The position numbers and the translations under genes are program-made. DNA of 48,900 bases. It comes from Thiobacillus sp. Its GTDB lineage: Bacteria; Pseudomonadota; Gammaproteobacteria; Burkholderiales; Thiobacillaceae. Positions 44,558-48,900 of this stretch are shown here, piece after piece. Where the stretch lies: NCBI RefSeq assembly GCF_018780105.1, contig NZ_JADMKC010000013.1, positions 1-48,900 on the forward strand. Reading direction: 5' to 3'. Below the pieces are notes generated by a model. That model had not been told where the DNA came from. It did no database searches and worked only from the letters and a program-made list of their open reading frames with translations. Numbering within the stretch: position 1 is the stretch's first letter; each line of letters opens with the position of its first letter.

Positions 44558-45591
44558 CAGAGCGCAATCCATTCGCCGGTAGTACCGTGCTGATTACGGG
44601 CGGTACCGGCTCCTTCGGGCATGAGTTTCTGGATTATCTGAAGTCGCGCGACTGCCGCGAAGTCCGCATTTTCTCGCGCGACGAGTTGAAGCAGGAACAT
44701 ATGCGGGTGGCGTTGGCCGACCCCAAAATCAAGTTCTATATTGGCGATGTGCGGGATCGCGACAGCGTGGACAATGCCATGCGGTCCGTCGATTACGTCT
44801 TCCATGCGGCTGCACTCAAGCAGGTTCCTTCCTGCGAATTTTTCCCGATGCAGGCGGTGCTGACCAATGTGACCGGCAGCCACAATGTCATTGAGTCAGC
44901 CATGGCGCATGGCGTGCAGCGGCTGGTTTGCCTGTCTACGGACAAGGCGGTGTATCCGGTCAATGCCATGGGCATGACCAAGGCGCTGATGGAAAAAGTG
45001 ACACAAGCTGCGGCTCGTGCAGGCAGTAATGGCGGCACGATTATGTCCAGCGTGCGCTATGGCAACGTGATGGCATCGCGCGGATCGGTCATTCCGCTGT
45101 TCATCAAGCAGATGCGCGAGGGCAAGCCGCTGACCTTGACCGTGCCGGAGATGACACGTTTCCTGCTGCCCTTGCCCTTGGCGATCGAACTGGTGGCATT
45201 TGCATTCAATCATGGCCAGCAGGGCGATCTGTTTGTGCGCAAGGCGCCAGCCTGCACGGTTGAGAATCTGGCTCAGGCCTTGAAGAACCTGTTCCATTCC
45301 GATGTGCCGATCCAGGTGATCGGCATGCGTCATGGCGAAAAAATCTACGAAACCCTCGCCACCCGTGAGGAACTCGCCAAGGCGGAAGACATGGGTGACT
45401 ACTACCGGGTGCCGATGGACGGGCGGGACTTGAATTACAGCAAGTATTTCACCGAAGGCGACACGACCGAATCCTCCCTCGAAGACTACACCTCGCACAA
45501 TACCGAGCAGCTGGACGTGGCGGCCGTGGAAGCGCTGATGCTGACCTTGCCCGAAGTGCGGGAAGCGCTGCAGGCGGCGGGCCATGCATGA
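44554..45591 (+). CDS. fnlA: UDP-GlcNAc 4,6-dehydratase/5-epimerase
   Basis: This is the first enzyme of UDP-L-FucNAc synthesis (FnlA, WbjB, CapE). It dehydrates UDP-GlcNAc and epimerises it at C5 and possibly C3. The 345 residues match. LITGGTGSFGHEFLDYL (near 11-27) binds NADP, SRDELKQEHMR follows, and the active site holds LSTDKAVYPVNAMGMTKALME with the methionine-lysine pair seen in this family instead of tyrosine. VRYGNVMASRGSVIPLF is also diagnostic. It begins a three-gene overlapping set. Confidence 0.94.
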   Translation: MTERNPFAGSTVLITGGTGSFGHEFLDYLKSRDCREVRIFSRDELKQEHMRVALADPKIKFYIGDVRDRDSVDNAMRSVDYVFHAAALKQVPSCEFFPMQAVLTNVTGSHNVIESAMAHGVQRLVCLSTDKAVYPVNAMGMTKALMEKVTQAAARAGSNGGTIMSSVRYGNVMASRGSVIPLFIKQMREGKPLTLTVPEMTRFLLPLPLAIELVAFAFNHGQQGDLFVRKAPACTVENLAQALKNLFHSDVPIQVIGMRHGEKIYETLATREELAKAEDMGDYYRVPMDGRDLNYSKYFTEGDTTESSLEDYTSHNTEQLDVAAVEALMLTLPEVREALQAAGHA

Positions 45592-45601
45592 AGACCGGCG
45601 C

Positions 45602-46711
45602 ATGAAGATAGGCATTACCGGATCTGAGGGTCTGATCGGCTGGCACCAGCGGGCCTATCTCAAGACAATCGGAGTCGACCACGAGATTCGTCTCGCCAAT
45701 CGTGCAACATTCAAGCAGCCCGGCCTGCTGACAGAGTTTGTAATTGGGCTGGATGCGATCATTCATCTGGCCGGGATGAATCGCGGTGACGATGCCGATA
45801 TTGAAGCGACCAACACAGCCTTGGCCCGCGATCTGGTCGCGGCCTGTGAGCAGACGGGAACCCGTCCTTTTGTGGTGTATGCCAATTCCACGCATCAGGA
45901 TCGGGATACCGCCTATGGCCGTGGCAAGCGGGCCGCTGCTGATACGTTTCGCCGCTGGGCGGAGCAGTGCGGCGCAGGCTTTGCCAACCTGATCCTGCCG
46001 CATGTGTTCGGCGAGTTCGGCAAGCCTTTCTACAATTCCGTCGTGTCCACGTTCTGCCATCAGCTAGCACGCCAGGAAACGCCGCAGATCATTACCGATG
46101 GCGATCTCGAACTGCTGCACGTGCAGGATGTGGTGGCGCAGTGCTGGCAAGCGATCCGGGAAAACCAGCGTGGCGATATCCGCATGCAGGGCGTCGGCAT
46201 GAAAGTCAGCGAACTGCTTCGGCATCTGACCGAAATGCGTGACTGTTACCAGGCGATGGTGATGCCTCCACTCGTTTCCGCGCTGGATGTGCGCCTGTTC
46301 AACACGCTGCGCTCCTATTTATTTCCCGCGCATTATCCGGTCGCGCTCACCCTGCATAGCGATGCACGCGGTAGCCTGTTTGAAGTGGTCAAAAGCAACA
46401 GCGGCGGCCAAGTGTTCATGTCCACCACCCATCCGGGGATCACCCGCGGCAACCATTTCCATACCCGCAAGGTCGAGCGCTTTCTGGTGGCAAGCGGCGA
46501 GGCAGATATTCGTCTGCGCAAGTTGTTCAGCGGCGAGGTGATCATCTTCAAGGTGCGTGGCGAAGCGCCCAGCTATGTGGATATCCCGACTTTTTACACC
46601 CATCACATCACCAATACCGGGCAGTCCGAACTGGTGACACTGTTCTGGGCGAACGAGATTTTTGATCCGGTCGATCCGGATACCTTTCCCGAACGGGTGG
46701 ACGCAGCATGA
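45602..46711 (+). CDS. fnlB: bifunctional reductase/cupin FnlB (CapF, WbjC)
   Basis: This is the second enzyme of UDP-L-FucNAc synthesis, 369 residues from ATG 45602 (MKIGITGSEGLIGWH); an in-frame ATG six codons earlier overlaps fnlA. The N-terminal SDR domain with GITGSEGLIG reduces the C4 ketone. The C-terminal cupin, from about residue 250, has TTHPGITRGNHFHTRKVERF with metal-binding histidines and epimerises C3. CapF has the same two-domain design. It overlaps fnlC by ATGA. Confidence 0.93.
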   Translation: MKIGITGSEGLIGWHQRAYLKTIGVDHEIRLANRATFKQPGLLTEFVIGLDAIIHLAGMNRGDDADIEATNTALARDLVAACEQTGTRPFVVYANSTHQDRDTAYGRGKRAAADTFRRWAEQCGAGFANLILPHVFGEFGKPFYNSVVSTFCHQLARQETPQIITDGDLELLHVQDVVAQCWQAIRENQRGDIRMQGVGMKVSELLRHLTEMRDCYQAMVMPPLVSALDVRLFNTLRSYLFPAHYPVALTLHSDARGSLFEVVKSNSGGQVFMSTTHPGITRGNHFHTRKVERFLVASGEADIRLRKLFSGEVIIFKVRGEAPSYVDIPTFYTHHITNTGQSELVTLFWANEIFDPVDPDTFPERVDAA

Positions 46712-47835
46712 AGCAAAAGCTGAAAGTGATGACAGTGGTGGGGACGCGGCCGGAAATCATTCGGTTGTCGCGTGTGCTGGCGAAACTGGACCAATACACT
46801 GACCATGTTCTGGTGCATACCGGGCAGAACTACGACTACGAGCTGAACGAGATTTTCTTTGATGAATTGAAGTTGCGCCGTCCGGATCATTTTCTCGAGG
46901 CGGTTGGCGGCAGTGTGGCCGAAACGATAGGCAATATTTTGGCGCGAGTCGATCCGCTGCTCGAAAGCGAAAAGCCGGATGCATTGCTGGTGCTGGGCGA
47001 TACCAATTCCTGCCTCGCCGTAATCGCGGCCAAGCGCCGCAAGATTCCGATTTTTCACATGGAAGCGGGGAACCGATGCTTTGACCAGCGCGTGCCGGAA
47101 GAAAGCAACCGCAAGGTGGTCGATCATCTGGCCGACATAAACATGCCCTACAGCACCATCGCGCGCGACTACCTGCTGCGCGAAGGCATTCCCCCCGACC
47201 GCGTGGTGAAAACCGGCAGCCCGATGCACGAGGTGATTCATCACTACCTGCCGCTGATTGAGGCGTCGACTGTGCTGACTCGGCTGGGGGTGGAGCCGGA
47301 GCAGTATTTTGTGGTGAGCTGCCACCGCGAAGAAAACGTGGACTCGGATCGCAATCTGGGTCAGTTGGTGGAAGTCCTGAATGGTCTGGCCGAGCAGTAT
47401 GGTTTACGCATCATCATGTCGACTCATCCGCGCACCCGTAACCGACTGACCGCGAGCGGGGCGCAACTCAGCCCATTGGTCGAGCTCATGAAACCCCTGG
47501 GCCTGCCGGATTACATTCAACTGCAGCGCAATGCGCGCGCAGTGCTGTCCGACAGCGGAACGATCACCGAGGAAGCCAGTATCCTGAATTTCCCCGCCCT
47601 CAATATCCGCGAGGCGCATGAGCGCCCGGAAGGCATGGAGGAGGGCACGGTCATGATGACAGGGCTGTCGTTGACGCGAATTTCCCAGGCGTTGGACATC
47701 CTTGCCGACCAGCCGCGCAGTCAACGCCTGATCCTGCCGGTGCAGGACTATGCCGTCGAGAACGTGTCAGACAAGGTGCTTCGCATCATCCTGAGCTATA
47801 CGGATTATGTGAAACGCGTTGTATGGCGGCAATGA
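46708..47835 (+). CDS. fnlC: UDP-FucNAc-pathway C2 epimerase FnlC (CapG, WbjD)
   Basis: This is the third enzyme of UDP-L-FucNAc synthesis, a 2-epimerase of the WecB/MnaA fold, 375 residues. Conserved elements are TVVGTRPEIIRLSRVL near 9-24, HTGQNYD, VLGDTNSCLAV and HMEAGNRCFDQRVPEESNR near 117-135, then SCHREENV and the late SDSGTITEEA. The context with fnlA and fnlB separates it from WecB proper, which makes UDP-ManNAc. ATGA overlaps on both sides. Confidence 0.93.
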   Translation: MKQKLKVMTVVGTRPEIIRLSRVLAKLDQYTDHVLVHTGQNYDYELNEIFFDELKLRRPDHFLEAVGGSVAETIGNILARVDPLLESEKPDALLVLGDTNSCLAVIAAKRRKIPIFHMEAGNRCFDQRVPEESNRKVVDHLADINMPYSTIARDYLLREGIPPDRVVKTGSPMHEVIHHYLPLIEASTVLTRLGVEPEQYFVVSCHREENVDSDRNLGQLVEVLNGLAEQYGLRIIMSTHPRTRNRLTASGAQLSPLVELMKPLGLPDYIQLQRNARAVLSDSGTITEEASILNFPALNIREAHERPEGMEEGTVMMTGLSLTRISQALDILADQPRSQRLILPVQDYAVENVSDKVLRIILSYTDYVKRVVWRQ

Positions 47836-48773
47836 ATCTTGCCAAGATGAAAGTTGCAGTAACCGGGGCGACCGGATTTGTTGGGCAAGCCTTATGCAGT
47901 CAACTGCTAGCCCATGATCATGCTGTCGTCCCGGTCGTTCGCCATGCGTCGGGGCTGGCTGGCGAAGTCATAGTGGGCAATATCGAGGGCGTGACCGATT
48001 GGCAGCCTGCTTTGTCTGGCTGCGAGGCGATCGTGCATCTGGCCGCACGCGTCCATGTGATGGACGACACCGCCGAGGACCCACTGGCGCTGTACCGGGT
48101 AACCAACACCGATGCCACACTCAATCTAGCCCGCCAAGCTGCGCAGGCAGGGGTTAAGCGCTTCATCTTCATCAGCACCATCAAAGTCAATGGTGAAGGG
48201 CGCGATACGCCTTATCGCGAAACCGATGCGCCAGCGCCCGAGGATGCCTATGCGATTTCCAAGTGGGAGGCTGAGCAGGGTTTGCGGCAGATTGCACAGG
48301 AAACCGGGCTGGAGGTCGTCATCCTGCGGCCACCGCTGGTGTATGGGCCAGGGGTGAAAGCGAATTTTCAGCGGCTGATTCAAATTGTTAATAGAGGTTG
48401 GCCGCTGCCGTTGGGTGCGATTCGCAATCGGCGCAGCCTGTTATATCTGGAAAATTTTGTGGATGCGATCCGGTTATGTGTGGAACACCCCGCCGCCGCG
48501 GGTCAGACTTTTTTACTGGACGATGGCAAGCCGGTCTCGACGCCGGAGTTGATCCGTGCGGTGGCGCGCGCTTTGGGGCGTCCGGCGCATTTGCTGGCAG
48601 TGCCGGTGTGGATGCTGGAAGCTGCAGGAACGTTGCTGGGCAAGCGTGCTGCAGTGGCGCGGCTAACGGGTTCCTTGTTTGTGGATGGCTCTGCCATTCG
48701 GTCGCGCCTGGGATGGACGCCGCCGTATTCAATGGAAGAAGGAATGGCTGCAACAGTGGCGTCATTTAAATGA
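47832..48773 (+). CDS. NAD-dependent epimerase/reductase, WbpV/WbjF type
   Basis: This is a 313-residue extended SDR started at ATG 47832 in an ATGA overlap with fnlC; an in-frame ATG nine bases upstream is possible. VAVTGATGFVGQALC binds the cofactor, FISTIKVNGEGR gives the catalytic serine region and DAYAISKWEAEQ the Y/K pair. The family (WbpV, WbjF, WreQ-like) reduces the 4-ketone of UDP-2-acetamido-2,6-dideoxy sugars or a lipid-linked form. The order fnlABC - this gene - initiating transferase equals that around wbjBCD in Pseudomonas aeruginosa O11. Confidence 0.82.
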   Translation: MNLAKMKVAVTGATGFVGQALCSQLLAHDHAVVPVVRHASGLAGEVIVGNIEGVTDWQPALSGCEAIVHLAARVHVMDDTAEDPLALYRVTNTDATLNLARQAAQAGVKRFIFISTIKVNGEGRDTPYRETDAPAPEDAYAISKWEAEQGLRQIAQETGLEVVILRPPLVYGPGVKANFQRLIQIVNRGWPLPLGAIRNRRSLLYLENFVDAIRLCVEHPAAAGQTFLLDDGKPVSTPELIRAVARALGRPAHLLAVPVWMLEAAGTLLGKRAAVARLTGSLFVDGSAIRSRLGWTPPYSMEEGMAATVASFK

Positions 48774-48900
48774 CAGGGCTGGGGGTGTCGGTTTTTTTTG
48801 CCTTTGTGATCTGCTGGCTGGTACTGGCCGGCTTGCTGCGGCGCAGCCGACTGCCGATGGATCATCCCAATGAGCGTTCGCTGCACGCGACACCGACGCC
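48770..48900 (+). CDS. initiating sugar-phosphate transferase, WbpL/WecA type (partial)
   Basis: Only the first 43 residues are inside the window. They show an N-terminal membrane helix (VSVFFAFVICWLVLAGLLRR) and the motif DHPNERSLHATPTP, which marks the MraY/WecA/WbpL family of undecaprenyl-phosphate sugar-1-phosphate transferases. It overlaps the previous gene by ATGA. WbpL starts O-antigen units with a FucNAc- or QuiNAc-type phosphate, which fits the neighbours. The 3' part is off the window. Confidence 0.85.
   Translation, partial: MTGLGVSVFFAFVICWLVLAGLLRRSRLPMDHPNERSLHATPT

Noticed and set aside
15524-48900. JUMPStart/ops element for the O-antigen operon
   Set aside because: I looked for a GGCGGTAG core near the island start and in the larger gaps and did not find a convincing copy.

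Overview
The window looks like chromosome of a betaproteobacterium. The evidence is the order ppiase-lpxH next to cysS and the run mla genes - yadGH-type ABC exporter - bolA/ibaG - murA - hisG, which is typical of that class. A Nitrosomonadales-type lineage is my guess; no rRNA gene is present to test it.

Bases 1-7216 hold housekeeping genes. On the plus strand are metZ (methionine synthesis) and a small secreted protein. On the minus strand are lpxH, a cyclophilin, an L,D-transpeptidase and a TPR protein; the last two share a homologous C-terminal domain. Then come cysS and a short DUF72-like protein on the plus strand. Bases 7313-15523 form one tightly overlapped operon for envelope lipid transport and wall synthesis: mlaF, mlaE, mlaD, a TolC-like outer-membrane protein, mlaC, mlaB, an ABC-2 exporter pair, a BolA protein, murA and short-form hisG.

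From 15524 to the end, the rest of a his operon is absent. In its place is a surface-polysaccharide (O-antigen) island, all on the plus strand and strongly mosaic. Block A (15.5-23.4 kb) encodes CDP-3,6-dideoxy-4-ketohexose synthesis (RfbF, RfbG, RfbH), a ThDP enzyme like YerE, a reductase and a PglK-like ABC flippase. Together these suggest a CDP-linked branched-chain sugar of the yersiniose type. Block B (23.4-32.1 kb) is visibly AT-richer and full of glycosyltransferases and methyltransferases. It also holds wreckage: a decayed glycosyltransferase, a stub of rmlC, and a methyltransferase put out of frame at a run of nine G. It ends at an internally deleted IS3-family element. Block C (32.9-43.3 kb) has a Wzx flippase, a GDP-mannose-4,6-dehydratase-like enzyme, a Wzy-like polymerase, several glycosyltransferases including a GT11 fucosyltransferase type, and a methyltransferase. 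Block D (43.3 kb to end) has a WbuB-like transferase, the three UDP-L-FucNAc enzymes, a WbpV-like reductase/epimerase and the start of a WbpL/WecA-type initiating transferase, as in FucNAc-containing O antigens.

Read together, block D would supply the first sugars on undecaprenyl phosphate, blocks B and C would extend and decorate the repeat unit, and Wzx/Wzy would export and polymerise it. Block A adds a rare branched deoxysugar and a second flippase. Remnants at three or more joints show repeated recombination. The strongest leads are the branched-sugar cassette without a visible E3 reductase, the possible poly-G switch in a methyltransferase, and an outer-membrane TolC-like gene where mlaA is often found.
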